Made by a program: the position numbers and the translations under genes
In this document: positions 26,850 to 35,238 of the stretch, piece after piece
Position numbering within the stretch: position 1 is the stretch's first letter
Layout: each line of letters starts with the position of its first letter
Source of the DNA: Phycisphaerales bacterium UBA2421
GTDB lineage: Bacteria > Planctomycetota > Phycisphaerae > Tepidisphaerales > Tepidisphaeraceae
DNA length: 43,583 nt
Assembly: GCA_002343075.1 (NCBI GenBank)
Contig: DDRH01000014.1
Coordinates: forward strand, 1-43,583
Direction of reading: 5' to 3'
Notes under the pieces: model-generated
Databases searched by the model: none
Seen by the model: only the letters and a program-made list of their open reading frames with translations
What the model was told of the DNA's origin: nothing

Positions 26850-27422
26850 CTAAGACGCCTTTGAAACCCCATTTCTTCCATTCACTTTGCCCAAATGGGT
26901 AAAAAAATGCGCGTCAAAATGGCTCGCCGGGACGGCCTCCCCGCGTGCTCCGTCCAGCCCTGCTGGGCCCCTGGCGCGTAGAATCTCCTCATATCTCGCC
27001 CGCTGCTCTGCGTTTAACAACGTACGCGTTCTGGCGACGGCGACTTCAAACAGTTGATCGCGGCGATGGCTGAGTGAATCGAACTCGATGGCAAGTTCCT
27101 GTGAAATCTTCTCATACTGCGCTTTCTGCTCGTTGGTGAGCAGTGACACAAAAGCCTGATCGCGCCGCCGTTCCAGGGCGCGGGCTTGCTCGAAGGTATC
27201 ACGTACCTCCGTTCGCACTCCTTCCCAGATCGTGCGCATCTGCTCACGTTGCTCTGCGGTAAGTCCAAGCGCCTCGGCCAATGGCGGCGGACCGGGGGCC
27301 GCAGCACGCGCGCCGCTGGTCACCAGCGACCATCGCGCCGCGAGCAAACCCCCTACCACACCCGCTGACAGAGCCAGCAAGGCGACGGCGACCATCAACC
27401 ATTCGATTCGACTTCGTCGCAT
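26850..27422 (-). CDS. Spy/CpxP-like periplasmic protein with LTxxQ-type repeats
   Basis: The 190 residues start with a basic leader and one membrane helix (WLMVAVALLALSAGVVGGLLA), giving a membrane-tethered periplasmic helical domain. It carries three copies of the LTxxQ-like motif: LGLTAEQREQMRTIWEGV, LLTNEQKAQYEKI and LLNAEQRARYEEIL. This matches the Spy/CpxP/ZraP group of envelope-stress chaperones and metal sensors. The ATG at 27422 overlaps the anti-sigma stop codon (TAATG), so translation is coupled; the longer reading from 27458 would run into the anti-sigma gene. Being co-transcribed with the sigma and anti-sigma genes, it may sense or buffer the stress that releases the sigma factor, as CpxP does for CpxA. 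That role is inference. Confidence 0.82.
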   Translation of the reverse strand: MRRSRIEWLMVAVALLALSAGVVGGLLAARWSLVTSGARAAAPGPPPLAEALGLTAEQREQMRTIWEGVRTEVRDTFEQARALERRRDQAFVSLLTNEQKAQYEKISQELAIEFDSLSHRRDQLFEVAVARTRTLLNAEQRARYEEILRARGPAGLDGARGEAVPASHFDAHFFTHLGKVNGRNGVSKAS

Positions 27423-27937
27423 TAATTCGACTCCTGCAAGATTCCCTGCAACATCCACTCGTCGAGCGTCGCCTTTGCGGTGGCCGGCTCCTGACCTTGC
27501 TCAAACATCTCCGCCGGGGTTGGCCTGAGCGTCGTGGCGACTGTTTCCCATGGTTCAACCACCGCCGTCACGGTGCCTTCTCCGGCCTGTTGAACCGGAA
27601 CTGAAAACTCGGCGAGCCACACCGCGCCGATGATCAGCACCGACGCCGCCAAGGCCGTGATCGCTGTAAAAATGCGCCAGACGTGTTGCGCATTCGCGTC
27701 CTCAACCGCGGTATGAATGCGCTGCAATTCGTCGGCGGTGAGATCTCGGTCCGGTCTCGGCTCGAATAATCGCGAGGTTGCCTGCAATTCAGCGAGCTGC
27801 GCTGCGCATCGGCTGCATGTCATTAAATGCAACTCGACGCCCGCCTGCGCCGCGGGCGGCAATTCGCCATCATGAAACGCGCTGAGAAGTTGATCGTCAC
27901 ACTCCGTCATGTCATTACCGAAAAAACCAACTGCCAT
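27422..27937 (-). CDS. Zinc-finger (zf-HC2) transmembrane anti-sigma factor
   Basis: The 171 residues have the usual anti-sigma layout. A cytoplasmic zf-HC2 domain with the H-x3-C-x2-C signature (HLMTCSRC, ~37-44) is followed by a linker, a membrane helix (WRIFTAITALAASVLIIGAVWLAEF, ~87-111) and a ~60-residue periplasmic tail. It would hold the ECF sigma factor encoded directly upstream inactive at the membrane. The ATG at 27937 lies 6 nt from the sigma stop; a second Met at 27910 (MTECDDQ) matches where the domain starts and is an alternative. Its own stop overlaps the Spy-like start. No site-1 or site-2 protease gene is near, apart from the unrelated subtilase. Confidence 0.88.
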   Translation of the reverse strand: MAVGFFGNDMTECDDQLLSAFHDGELPPAAQAGVELHLMTCSRCAAQLAELQATSRLFEPRPDRDLTADELQRIHTAVEDANAQHVWRIFTAITALAASVLIIGAVWLAEFSVPVQQAGEGTVTAVVEPWETVATTLRPTPAEMFEQGQEPATAKATLDEWMLQGILQESN

Positions 27938-27943
27938 TGGCCG

Positions 27944-28558
27944 TCATTCCAGCGGCCCCATTTTGCTGCGAAACTCCGCGCGGGCGCGAAACAACCGCGA
28001 CTCCACCGTGCCTCGCGGCACGTTTATCACCGCGGCGATTTCGTCATAACTGAGACCGCGCACTTCGCGGAGAGTCAGAATCTCACGAAACTGCGGCGAA
28101 AGTTGTTGCAACACCTCGTTCACGTCCAGTCGCTGTTCCATGCTGCGCGCGGGCCGGGTCGTCCCCATCTCCAGCGGACCGGACGTCGTACTCTCTTCAT
28201 CGCCACGATGAATACTCAATGCCTTGCGGTGATGCCGTGACCGGTGCCATGCCTTGGCTGCCTGCCGTGTGAGAATCTGGGTCAGCCATGTGCGAATGGA
28301 CGACCGATGTTCAAAATTCTTAAGCCCCCTATACGCACCGATAAAGGTCTCCTGCATCAAATCTTCCGCGTCCTCCCGACGGTGTGCCATCGACATTGCG
28401 ACGCGCATGAGACCAGTGGCGTGACGATCGATCAGGGCATGAAACGCCCCGTCGTCCCCGGCGGTCGCCGCGCGCACCAGATCGGCATCGCTCACCTCCA
28501 AAGTTCTGATCTCCATGACACGGGCCAACTGCAGAGAATAGTTCCTGCAGCGGGGCAT
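27944..28558 (-). CDS. ECF-family RNA polymerase sigma factor
   Basis: The 204 residues have sigma-2 (~30-100) with GDDGAFHALIDRHATGLMRV and DLMQETFIGAYRGLKNF, and sigma-4 (~140-195) with LSPQFREILTLREVRGLSYDEIA and VPRGTVESRLFRARAEF as the helix-turn-helix. The start at 28558 is supported by GAGGGA 5 nt upstream; a Met at 28516 is the alternative if the family N-terminus is short. It lies 48 nt downstream of the SpoIIE-type phosphatase gene and 6 nt upstream of the anti-sigma gene. The set is therefore likely one operon, and sigma probably drives its own transcription, though I could not identify a promoter. Confidence 0.94.
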   Translation of the reverse strand: MPRCRNYSLQLARVMEIRTLEVSDADLVRAATAGDDGAFHALIDRHATGLMRVAMSMAHRREDAEDLMQETFIGAYRGLKNFEHRSSIRTWLTQILTRQAAKAWHRSRHHRKALSIHRGDEESTTSGPLEMGTTRPARSMEQRLDVNEVLQQLSPQFREILTLREVRGLSYDEIAAVINVPRGTVESRLFRARAEFRSKMGPLE

Positions 28559-28563
28559 AAAAT

Positions 28564-28569
28564 TCCCTC
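28564..28569 (-). promoter_or_regulatory. Shine-Dalgarno site of the ECF sigma gene
   Basis: The minus strand reads GAGGGA 5 nt before the ATG at 28558. It supports the long reading of the sigma factor, including its 14-residue N-terminal extension. Confidence 0.6.
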
Positions 28570-28606
28570 GCGCCGTACAGCTCGTAAGCTTAGGTAGAAT
28601 AGGGCG

Positions 28607-30607
28607 TTACGCTCGCATCTTCGCAACGACATAGGTCACGTCGTCCTGAATGGGCCGGCCGCCGAGGAATCCGCTCAGCGTGGCATCAATCGCGGTGGCG
28701 ATATCGTGCGCGCTGCCCAGCGCGTTAGCGCGGATGACCGAGTCAAGACGGTCCTTTCCGAACATTTCATCGTCGTGGTTGCGCGCCTCCCAGATTCCGT
28801 CCGTGCCCAGCACAATCACGCTGCCGGGCTTGATATCGCGCGCTTCATACTCGGCATACTGCGTGCCGGGCATGGCACCCAGGGGAATATCACCGTCGTC
28901 GGGCGTGGTAAAAACATCGGTCGCGGGGTCGTATATCACGATCGGATCGTGCGCCGCGCAGGCGTAGCGAATCCGGCGCAGGTCCGGATCGATCACCATT
29001 AACGTCATGGTCATGTAGAGCCGGTGCTCGGCGTCCTGGGTCAGCACGGAGTTGACCGCAGACAAAATCTGGCCCAGTGAGCCACCACTTAGCGCCGCGG
29101 AGCGAACTGCGGCCCGGGCTGTGCACATTACCAGCGCTGCGCCGATGCCATGCCCGGTGACATCACCGACTGCGATGAGCGCATTGCGGTCGGGCCAATC
29201 CAAAACGTCGGCAAAATCGTAGTAATCCCCGCCAGTGCTGTCGCAGTAACGGCTATGACCGGCAATATCGAGCTTACGCAACTGCGGCGGCTTCTGTGGC
29301 AGGAGCGCCTGTTGCACTTCGGTTGCCAATGCCAGCGATTGTTGTAACTCCACCGCATGCTGAAGCTTGGGCACCATCGCGTTAAACGATGTCGCAAGCT
29401 GGCCAATCTCATCGTCGGAGTATTTCGTCGCACGTGCCGTGAAGTCGCCAGTCGAAAGCTGCTCTGCGGCGGTGTTGAGCGACAACAGGGGCTTTACAAA
29501 ACTCCGCGCTCGCCAGATCGCCAGCAGCGAGGCAACTCCTGCCACCGTTACCACCGTCCGCCACTGCGCCGCCACCATATCGTGCGTCGCCATCTGAAAC
29601 TGCCGCAGCGGCTGCACAACCGCGACCTTCCAGGGCCGTTGTTTCATCTGCGCATAGCCGGCAACCCAGTTTGACCTCCCGGGTTCTGAATCTGTCGGCG
29701 CCATGGTAAAGCTGGCGTTGCCCGACCCACTTTCATCGTTTAGCGGAGCGTGCAGCTCAGGCATGTCGAGCGATTCGATCTTGTCGAGGCTGTATCTCAG
29801 TTCAGGATTGATTTCCTTCAATCGCTCGGCCGACACCGGCAGAAAGCTATGAAACAGCTTCTCCTTGTCGGGGTGCGAGATCACTACGCCAGCGTCGTCG
29901 ACAAGCATGGCAAAACCGGCCGTGCCGATGCGCACGCCGTCCACGATCTCCCAGACCTTCTCGCCGCGCAACTTGACGACCGCGGCTCCGACGACGAGGC
30001 CGTTGTTTCCCGGCTGTGTTGATGCTGGTTCGGTGGTCGGCTGAGTCGCGGGGCGGGAAGGATCGCGCACGGGCGACGAGAAATAAACTCCCGGTTCGCG
30101 CGTAGTCTTGCCAATCAGAAACTCGCTCACATGCTCGCGCCCGCCGAGCGCTATGCGGCAATATTCTCGAAATGCCAGGTCCTGACCAATGTTGCGCGAG
30201 TTGGTGCTGGCAATGCCGACACCCAGCGCATTGGTTACGAAGATTGAGGCGTGATCGGGATTTGTTGTAGTAACCGCAAGCAGCCGGCGCTGGATTGCAT
30301 CAAACTCCTCCTGCGTGCGGCCCGTTCCCGCGGCGGCGGCGGCAATGACGTCGTCATCCAGGCTCGCCTGCGCCACCACACCCCGGGTGTCGCTGATGAG
30401 CTGGTCAAGGCGTTGCGCGGTCGAACGCGCGAGTAATTGCACGTTCTGGCGAGCGAGATCTTCCAACTCCCGCCGACTCGTGCGGCCCGTGATCCAGACA
30501 GCAATAATCAGAGGCACCAGGGCGATCAACAGCAAGTCGATCGTCAGTTTCACAAGGATCGGCCAACTGGCCGGTCGGAACAGTCGCGAGGGGGTGGTGA
30601 CAGGCAT
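28607..30607 (-). CDS. Membrane sensor PP2C/SpoIIE-type serine phosphatase (Cache-HAMP-SpoIIE)
   Basis: The 666 residues run: N-terminal membrane helix (~16-42), ~290-residue periplasmic sensor of double-Cache type (including VGVGIASTNSRNIGQDLAFREY and GTAGFAMLVDDAGVVISHPD), a second membrane helix near 345-365, a HAMP domain (~370-420), a short signalling helix, and a SpoIIE/PP2C phosphatase domain (~430-666). The phosphatase metal motifs are intact: DSTGGDYYDF, GDVTGHGIGAALVM and VLGTDGIWEAR. RsbU-like enzymes of this design dephosphorylate anti-anti-sigma proteins, but no STAS or RsbW-type gene is in the window. The ECF sigma gene lies 48 nt downstream, making direct control of that sigma circuit a plausible but unproven idea. 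Confidence 0.92.
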   Translation of the reverse strand: MPVTTPSRLFRPASWPILVKLTIDLLLIALVPLIIAVWITGRTSRRELEDLARQNVQLLARSTAQRLDQLISDTRGVVAQASLDDDVIAAAAAGTGRTQEEFDAIQRRLLAVTTTNPDHASIFVTNALGVGIASTNSRNIGQDLAFREYCRIALGGREHVSEFLIGKTTREPGVYFSSPVRDPSRPATQPTTEPASTQPGNNGLVVGAAVVKLRGEKVWEIVDGVRIGTAGFAMLVDDAGVVISHPDKEKLFHSFLPVSAERLKEINPELRYSLDKIESLDMPELHAPLNDESGSGNASFTMAPTDSEPGRSNWVAGYAQMKQRPWKVAVVQPLRQFQMATHDMVAAQWRTVVTVAGVASLLAIWRARSFVKPLLSLNTAAEQLSTGDFTARATKYSDDEIGQLATSFNAMVPKLQHAVELQQSLALATEVQQALLPQKPPQLRKLDIAGHSRYCDSTGGDYYDFADVLDWPDRNALIAVGDVTGHGIGAALVMCTARAAVRSAALSGGSLGQILSAVNSVLTQDAEHRLYMTMTLMVIDPDLRRIRYACAAHDPIVIYDPATDVFTTPDDGDIPLGAMPGTQYAEYEARDIKPGSVIVLGTDGIWEARNHDDEMFGKDRLDSVIRANALGSAHDIATAIDATLSGFLGGRPIQDDVTYVVAKMRA

Positions 30608-30691
30608 GGCCGACGCATCTTACTACGGCAACGACGTTTTCAGGAACTTTCAAGCGGCGACGCGTCGGGAGCGGTGAAAAGCCGACCCGTG

Positions 30692-31114
30692 TCAGGCCGC
30701 GGCCTTGTGGGTGTCGGGGAGGAACTGTAGCAGCGGCCCCGGAAACTCGCGGCACCCCCGCCGGACGGCCTTTCCCACCGCATATTGCATGCTCAGATGA
30801 ATTCGGCGCCAAACCCGCTCGTCCGGCTCCACCCCATAGTCGCGCATGCGCTCCACCGCCCACATCCAGACGTGGTATTCCTCTTCGCAACGCTTCTTGT
30901 ACTTCTTAAAGCCGATCGCGTGATGACCAACTTCGTGCAAGAAGATGGAAAGGCTGATGGGTGTTTTCGGGTATGGCGCTTCGATCCAGTTGACCGCGCG
31001 GCCGTCGTGATAGTAGACACGCCATGCGCACCCGGACATTTGCTTTCGCCAACGGCGGATGCGCAGGTCGTACCGCTGCTTCATCTGCTCGATTATCAGC
31101 GCGTAGTCCTTCAT
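30692..31114 (-). CDS. Small HExxH zincin-like protein
   Basis: This is a 140-residue soluble protein without a signal peptide. It carries a single HExxH zinc-protease motif, H60-E-V-G-H64, in the context SIFLHEVGHHAIG, preceded by strand-like WRVYYHDGRAVNWI. A possible third ligand lies downstream in CEEEYHVWMWA (Glu or His), about 12-18 residues on, as in compact zincins. The rest is basic and helical (MKQRYDLRIRRWRKQM, ERMRDYGVEP). I know no named family for it with certainty; relatives annotated as hypothetical are common in planctomycetes. It lies 84 nt upstream of the phosphatase gene on the same strand and might belong to the same transcript. Confidence 0.68.
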   Translation of the reverse strand: MKDYALIIEQMKQRYDLRIRRWRKQMSGCAWRVYYHDGRAVNWIEAPYPKTPISLSIFLHEVGHHAIGFKKYKKRCEEEYHVWMWAVERMRDYGVEPDERVWRRIHLSMQYAVGKAVRRGCREFPGPLLQFLPDTHKAAA

Positions 31115-31200
31115 CCGCCAAGACCTTATCGGCCAAGCCCCGGGAAACTCTTAGCCAAAGGTTGCCCTGAAACTGCCGGACGATACAAAGGCCGTTATCA

Positions 31201-31848
31201 ATGTGGTTTTCGTGGGTCACACTTCTGCTTTTGCTCGGGATGGCTGCGGTCACGTTCGCCGTGACGCAACTGTTGTCCTGGAAGCACACCGTCTGGCGAC
31301 GCTACTTCGCACTCCGCGATTTTGCCGATAGCCGGGGTTTGAAACTGCATATCAAGCCTGCTGCGATGGATCGCCTCCCGGGCAGCCTCGCCGGCCTCTC
31401 GCCCCCGCCGCGGGCGCGATGGAACTTTCACGGGCCTACAATGTCGCTGCTTCGGCTGCACAGCGGCACGGAAACCTATAATCTCGCGTTGATACGATTC
31501 ACCGACAGATGGCCGACCACGGCTTTTCGGCCAGCCAACCTGCCGTCGTCGCTCTGGGATCGCCTGCCGATGTTTAGCTACCCCTCACCGTATGGGTCGC
31601 ATCGCTTTACATTGCACGGCGTTGACCCTCCGGCGGCACGCCAGTTAAGCGATTCCGCCTGCCGTGCCTTGCTTCCGGCAGACCTCGGGCTGCTGCTGGA
31701 CGAGAACGTGATGGTCATCGATTTTTCGTCCCGGCCGTTTGATCCGATCGAGCTAGGGCGGATGGTCTCGCTGGGGCAACAACTGGTTCGCGCGCTATCT
31801 GTCCTGAAAGCTAGTGGGGACCAACCCGCCGGGAATGAACCCGCGTAA
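31201..31848 (+). CDS. Single-pass membrane protein of unknown function
   Basis: I do not recognise this 215-residue protein. Residues 1-25 (MWFSWVTLLLLLGMAAVTFA) form a membrane anchor. The remainder is soluble, with a mixed alpha/beta pattern: RRYFALRDFADSRGLKL, TETYNLALIRFTDRW, FTLHGVDPPAARQLSDSACR, then a C-terminal helix. The phrase SDSACRALLPADLGLLLDENVMVIDF resembles proteins that compare or record a measured value rather than an enzyme. There are no conserved catalytic-looking residues. It is transcribed divergently from the HExxH gene across an 86-bp gap. The frame is coding-like throughout and no competing frame is better. Confidence 0.62.
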   Translation: MWFSWVTLLLLLGMAAVTFAVTQLLSWKHTVWRRYFALRDFADSRGLKLHIKPAAMDRLPGSLAGLSPPPRARWNFHGPTMSLLRLHSGTETYNLALIRFTDRWPTTAFRPANLPSSLWDRLPMFSYPSPYGSHRFTLHGVDPPAARQLSDSACRALLPADLGLLLDENVMVIDFSSRPFDPIELGRMVSLGQQLVRALSVLKASGDQPAGNEPA

Positions 31849-31930
31849 ATCAGCCGCGACGGTACCCTGAACCCGGCGATTGCCATCAATTTGCGGCGGA
31901 TTCGACGCAAGGGCCCCGTGGTTCCGGCGG

Positions 31931-32494
31931 TCACTTGAGCTTTCCAAACTGCACAGCCTCCCGCGCCGTGACCGCTTCCTGCAACTCCGGCTCATCAACG
32001 GGGTGATCGATTAATGTGCCGGCATACACCATCCAGCCGGTCAGCCCGCGAATAGTAAAATTCGTGCGAATGCGATATCGCCCACCCTCTGCCTCAAACC
32101 GAATCCCGCGCAGGTCTCGATCCGACACCTTGCTGATCAGCTCCGCGGCACCTTCACTCCGTCGCATCTCACTCAAGAAAATCCAGAGCACGGGATCGTG
32201 CGGAGACGGAATCGGCAGGGAAAATTTCATCACCCCAAACGCGGTGTGGCCAGACGGGCTAACCCAGACATGATGCCTTACATTGGGTTTCTCAGGCGTC
32301 TTGATATCAAGCGTCCATCCCAGAGGCGGGGCGAGCGTTGCATGTAAGTCAGGGTTGTACGCCGGCGTGACGGGTTGTGTGTTGGAAACGCTGGCTGGCG
32401 AAATCGGCCCAATCGACACCGGCGGCTTGGATCGGATGCAGCCAACGCCGAGCGCGCAAAGAAACACCACGGGGAATAAAGTGCCGTGTGACAT
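31931..32494 (-). CDS. Probable lipoprotein of unknown function
   Basis: From the ATG at 32494 the 187 residues begin MSHGTLFPVVFLCALGVGC, a short hydrophobic signal ending in a possible lipobox (Cys19). The frame is open to 32668, but that part overlaps rpmE and has no signal. The mature part, with GWTLDIKTPEKPNVRHHVWVSPSGHTAFGVMKF and RYRIRTNFTIRGLTGWMVYAGTL, is beta-rich and looks like a small lipocalin- or START-like sandwich, but I recognise no family. It follows rpmE by 29 nt on the same strand and may be transcribed with it. It converges with the unknown plus-strand gene ending at 31848. Confidence 0.65.
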   Translation of the reverse strand: MSHGTLFPVVFLCALGVGCIRSKPPVSIGPISPASVSNTQPVTPAYNPDLHATLAPPLGWTLDIKTPEKPNVRHHVWVSPSGHTAFGVMKFSLPIPSPHDPVLWIFLSEMRRSEGAAELISKVSDRDLRGIRFEAEGGRYRIRTNFTIRGLTGWMVYAGTLIDHPVDEPELQEAVTAREAVQFGKLK

Positions 32495-32523
32495 CAAAAC
32501 GAATTGTAGGCGCAGAATCAGGC

Positions 32524-32772
32524 TTACTTCGCAGAAGCGGCCGGCGCAGCACCGCCGGATTTCTGGAAGCTGTATGTGCCGCCAAACTTCTTGCTGAATC
32601 GCTCGACCCGCCCGGCGGTATCGACAAACTTCTGCTTGCCGGTGAAGAATGGATGGCACGACGAGCAAATATCCACGCCCAGCTTGGCTTGGGTGCTGCG
32701 CGTCTGGAATGTGTTCCCACAGGCGCAGTGAACGTTGCAGGTCTGATATTTCGGATGAATCTTGGCTTTCAC
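32524..32772 (-). CDS. rpmE: 50S ribosomal protein L31, zinc-ribbon type
   Basis: These 82 residues carry the L31 signature from the N-terminus: [10 protein letters not shown], then CxC at Cys16/Cys18 and CxxC at Cys36/Cys39 ([23 protein letters not shown]). That makes it the zinc-binding C+ form used in zinc-replete conditions. The tail is Ala/Gly/Ser-rich and slightly longer than usual. The start is a GTG at 32772, preceded by GGAG with a 7-nt spacing (32780-32783), which decides it. It overlaps an open frame of the downstream lipoprotein only if that gene is read too long. It is divergent from the metal ATPase across a 216-bp gap with no further gene visible. Confidence 0.95.
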   Translation of the reverse strand: MKAKIHPKYQTCNVHCACGNTFQTRSTQAKLGVDICSSCHPFFTGKQKFVDTAGRVERFSKKFGGTYSFQKSGGAAPAASAK

Positions 32773-32988
32773 GTTACAACTCCAGTTGCCGCAAGGACGT
32801 GCGACCCAGTTTACTCGCCGGGTCGTCAGCCTTGTTCGGGGCGAAGACTATAGCAGCTTCCGACGCGGCGCTCAAACGCGTTTCGGGACGAGCCTGCTGA
32901 GATCGCGACTCAATTGCCCTAAGCACTTGTCAATAATGATGTTGTCGCAATTCGACCTCGCACCGAATAGAGTAGCTTCAGTCAAAAA

Positions 32989-35238
32989 GTGTCGACCCAA
33001 CCAGCCATTCTCAACGATCCCGGCAGCGCGGCGGAGCCTGTAAACCGTGCTGCGATGGTGCTTCGCGTGTCGGGAATCAGCTCGCCGGCTGCTGCACGGG
33101 GTATTGAAGCGTCACTTTCCAAAATGGCTGGCGTTTCGGCAAGGGCGTCGCACTCTTCGCAATCAATCCGCCTTGAGTTTGATCGTCGCGCGTGCGCGCT
33201 GGCCGAGGTGGCGCATCGGCTCGATAAGCAGGGTGTTCGTATTGTGGGTGCCCAGGCAATCGACCCGCAATCACGTCAGGACGCCCAGATGCTTGCCCCG
33301 ACGGAACCGCGCGTGACGAACGCAAATCGGCTTCGGGCTAAAATTGACGAATATTGGGGGATCATCCTCGCTTCAGTCGGCGCGCTGCTCCTGCTGGCAG
33401 TCTTTCTTGTTCACGCGTTCGACGGCCCGCAATGGCTTCGGCTTTCGTTACTTGCCGGGTGCTACGTCATTGCCGGGTGGCACACCGCCATCGACACGCT
33501 GCGTACGCTGCGGCAGTTCCGATTTGATATCGACGTCTTGATGTTCGCCGCTGCCATTGGTGCCGCGATTCTCGGCCACTATGAGGAAGGCGGACTGCTG
33601 CTCGTGCTTTTTGCGTTCGGTGGTGCCGGAGAGGAATTGGCGCTCGGCAAGGCGCGCTCCGCCATTGGCGCGCTGGCCCAACTCGCGCCCGAAACCGCAA
33701 TCGTCCGCAGCCGCTCGGGTGAACAGCACGAGGTGCGCGTGGAGTCGTTGAATCCCGGCGATGAAGTGATCGTCAGGCCATTCGACCGGCTCCCCGCCGA
33801 CGGTGAGGTGATCGAGGGCAGCAGCGCCGTCGACCAATCGCCCATCACCGGCGAATCGGTGCCAGTGGAGAAGCAGCCGGGCGACAAGGTGTTTGCAGGC
33901 ACGATCAACGGGCAAGGCATGGTGGTCGTCAGGGTGAGCAAGCTATCGAGTGAATCAACGGTGGCGAAAATCGTCCGACTTGTTAACGAAGCTCAGACCA
34001 CGAAAAGCCCCACACAGCAATTCACCGATCGCATCGAGCGCGCGTATGTACCGTTGGTGCTGATAACTACTGCAACGCTTATCTTGCTGCCTCCTTTGAT
34101 GGGACTAACGCACCGACAAGCCGACTCTGGTTTGTGGGCAGGCTGGTTCTATCAAGCGATGGCATTCCTCACCGCGGCAAGCCCGTGCGCGCTTGCCATC
34201 GGCACACCGGCAGCGGTGCTCAGCGGAATCGCGCGGGCTGCGCGCATGGGCGTGTTGATCAAGGGAGGGGCACACCTGGAGAATCTGGGCCGGATAAACG
34301 CGATCGCTTTCGACAAGACCGGCACAATCACGCAGGGCAAGCCGATGCTGACAGATGTGCTGACGATGAATGCCCAGGATGAGAGCGAGCTTCTTCGAAT
34401 CGCCGCTGCGGTCGAGAGCGTGTCATCTCATCCGCTCGCCGGCGCGATCGTGGCGGCGGCCCAGAATGAGCAGTTGACGTTTCCCCCCGTGACACAAGCC
34501 GAGCAGATCCCGGCATCCGGCGTCCGTGCGGTTGTTGAAGGGCGAATCGTCACCGTCGGAAAGGCTTCGCTTCTGCCACACGATGTCGAGGGGGTCGATC
34601 GATTGAACGAAGCACTCGCGCGGCTCAATGCCGAGGGCAAGACAACGGTTGTCATCGGAATCGACGGCACCATCGCTGGCGTGATTGCGCTGGCCGATCT
34701 GCCACGCACAAACGCACGCGCCGCGATCGACCGTCTGCGGGCGGCGGGCATTCGGCATACAATCATGCTCACCGGAGATAACAGCCCCGCTGCCGGCGCG
34801 ATTGCAAAGCAGGTTGGCATTGATGCGTTTCACGCGCAATTGCTGCCGGAAGACAAGGTGACGCTCGTCCGCGAACTCTCCGAAAAATACGGCGGCGTGG
34901 CGATGATCGGCGACGGCGTTAACGATGCCCCCGCGATGGCTGCTGCCACGGTCGGCATCGCAATGGGAGGCGCCGGGACCGATGTCGCACTGGAGACCGC
35001 CGACATTGCCTTGATGGCCGACGACCTCAATAAACTGCCCGATGCGATCGGCCTGAGCCGGTTTAGCCGCAAGATTATCACGCAGAATCTCGCCATCGCG
35101 CTCGGCGTGATCGGGGTGCTGGCGCCGTTGTCGGCCCTGGGGTTTACCTATCTTGGCATTGCGGTGCTCTTTCATGAGGGATCGACTGTCATTGTGGTGC
35201 TCAACAGCTTACGACTGCTATTTTATCGGCCCCGATAA
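32989..35238 (+). CDS. P1B-type metal-transporting ATPase, P1B-4-like, with degenerate HMA domain
   Basis: The 749 residues pump a transition metal out of the cell at the cost of ATP. Visible are the actuator ITGES, the phosphorylated Asp442 in DKTGTITQGKP, MLTGDN in the nucleotide domain and MIGDGVNDAPA. The membrane metal motif is Ser398-Pro-Cys400, and the last helix carries HEGST (His729) followed by LNSLRLL. SPC plus HEGGT/HEGST marks subgroup P1B-4 (Co, Fe, Zn or Ni exporters such as CoaT/CtpD). Most P1B-4 pumps lack an N-terminal HMA, but here an HMA-like fold (~23-90) remains with GMxCxxC changed to GISSPAA, so it cannot bind metal by cysteines. The start is a GTG at 32989; ATG 33055 is an alternative. 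Confidence 0.9.
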   Translation: MSTQPAILNDPGSAAEPVNRAAMVLRVSGISSPAAARGIEASLSKMAGVSARASHSSQSIRLEFDRRACALAEVAHRLDKQGVRIVGAQAIDPQSRQDAQMLAPTEPRVTNANRLRAKIDEYWGIILASVGALLLLAVFLVHAFDGPQWLRLSLLAGCYVIAGWHTAIDTLRTLRQFRFDIDVLMFAAAIGAAILGHYEEGGLLLVLFAFGGAGEELALGKARSAIGALAQLAPETAIVRSRSGEQHEVRVESLNPGDEVIVRPFDRLPADGEVIEGSSAVDQSPITGESVPVEKQPGDKVFAGTINGQGMVVVRVSKLSSESTVAKIVRLVNEAQTTKSPTQQFTDRIERAYVPLVLITTATLILLPPLMGLTHRQADSGLWAGWFYQAMAFLTAASPCALAIGTPAAVLSGIARAARMGVLIKGGAHLENLGRINAIAFDKTGTITQGKPMLTDVLTMNAQDESELLRIAAAVESVSSHPLAGAIVAAAQNEQLTFPPVTQAEQIPASGVRAVVEGRIVTVGKASLLPHDVEGVDRLNEALARLNAEGKTTVVIGIDGTIAGVIALADLPRTNARAAIDRLRAAGIRHTIMLTGDNSPAAGAIAKQVGIDAFHAQLLPEDKVTLVRELSEKYGGVAMIGDGVNDAPAMAAATVGIAMGGAGTDVALETADIALMADDLNKLPDAIGLSRFSRKIITQNLAIALGVIGVLAPLSALGFTYLGIAVLFHEGSTVIVVLNSLRLLFYRPR

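Noticed and set aside
34423..35175. 250-codon minus-strand frame opposite the metal ATPase
   Set aside because: Shadow of the ATPase P-domain coding sequence.
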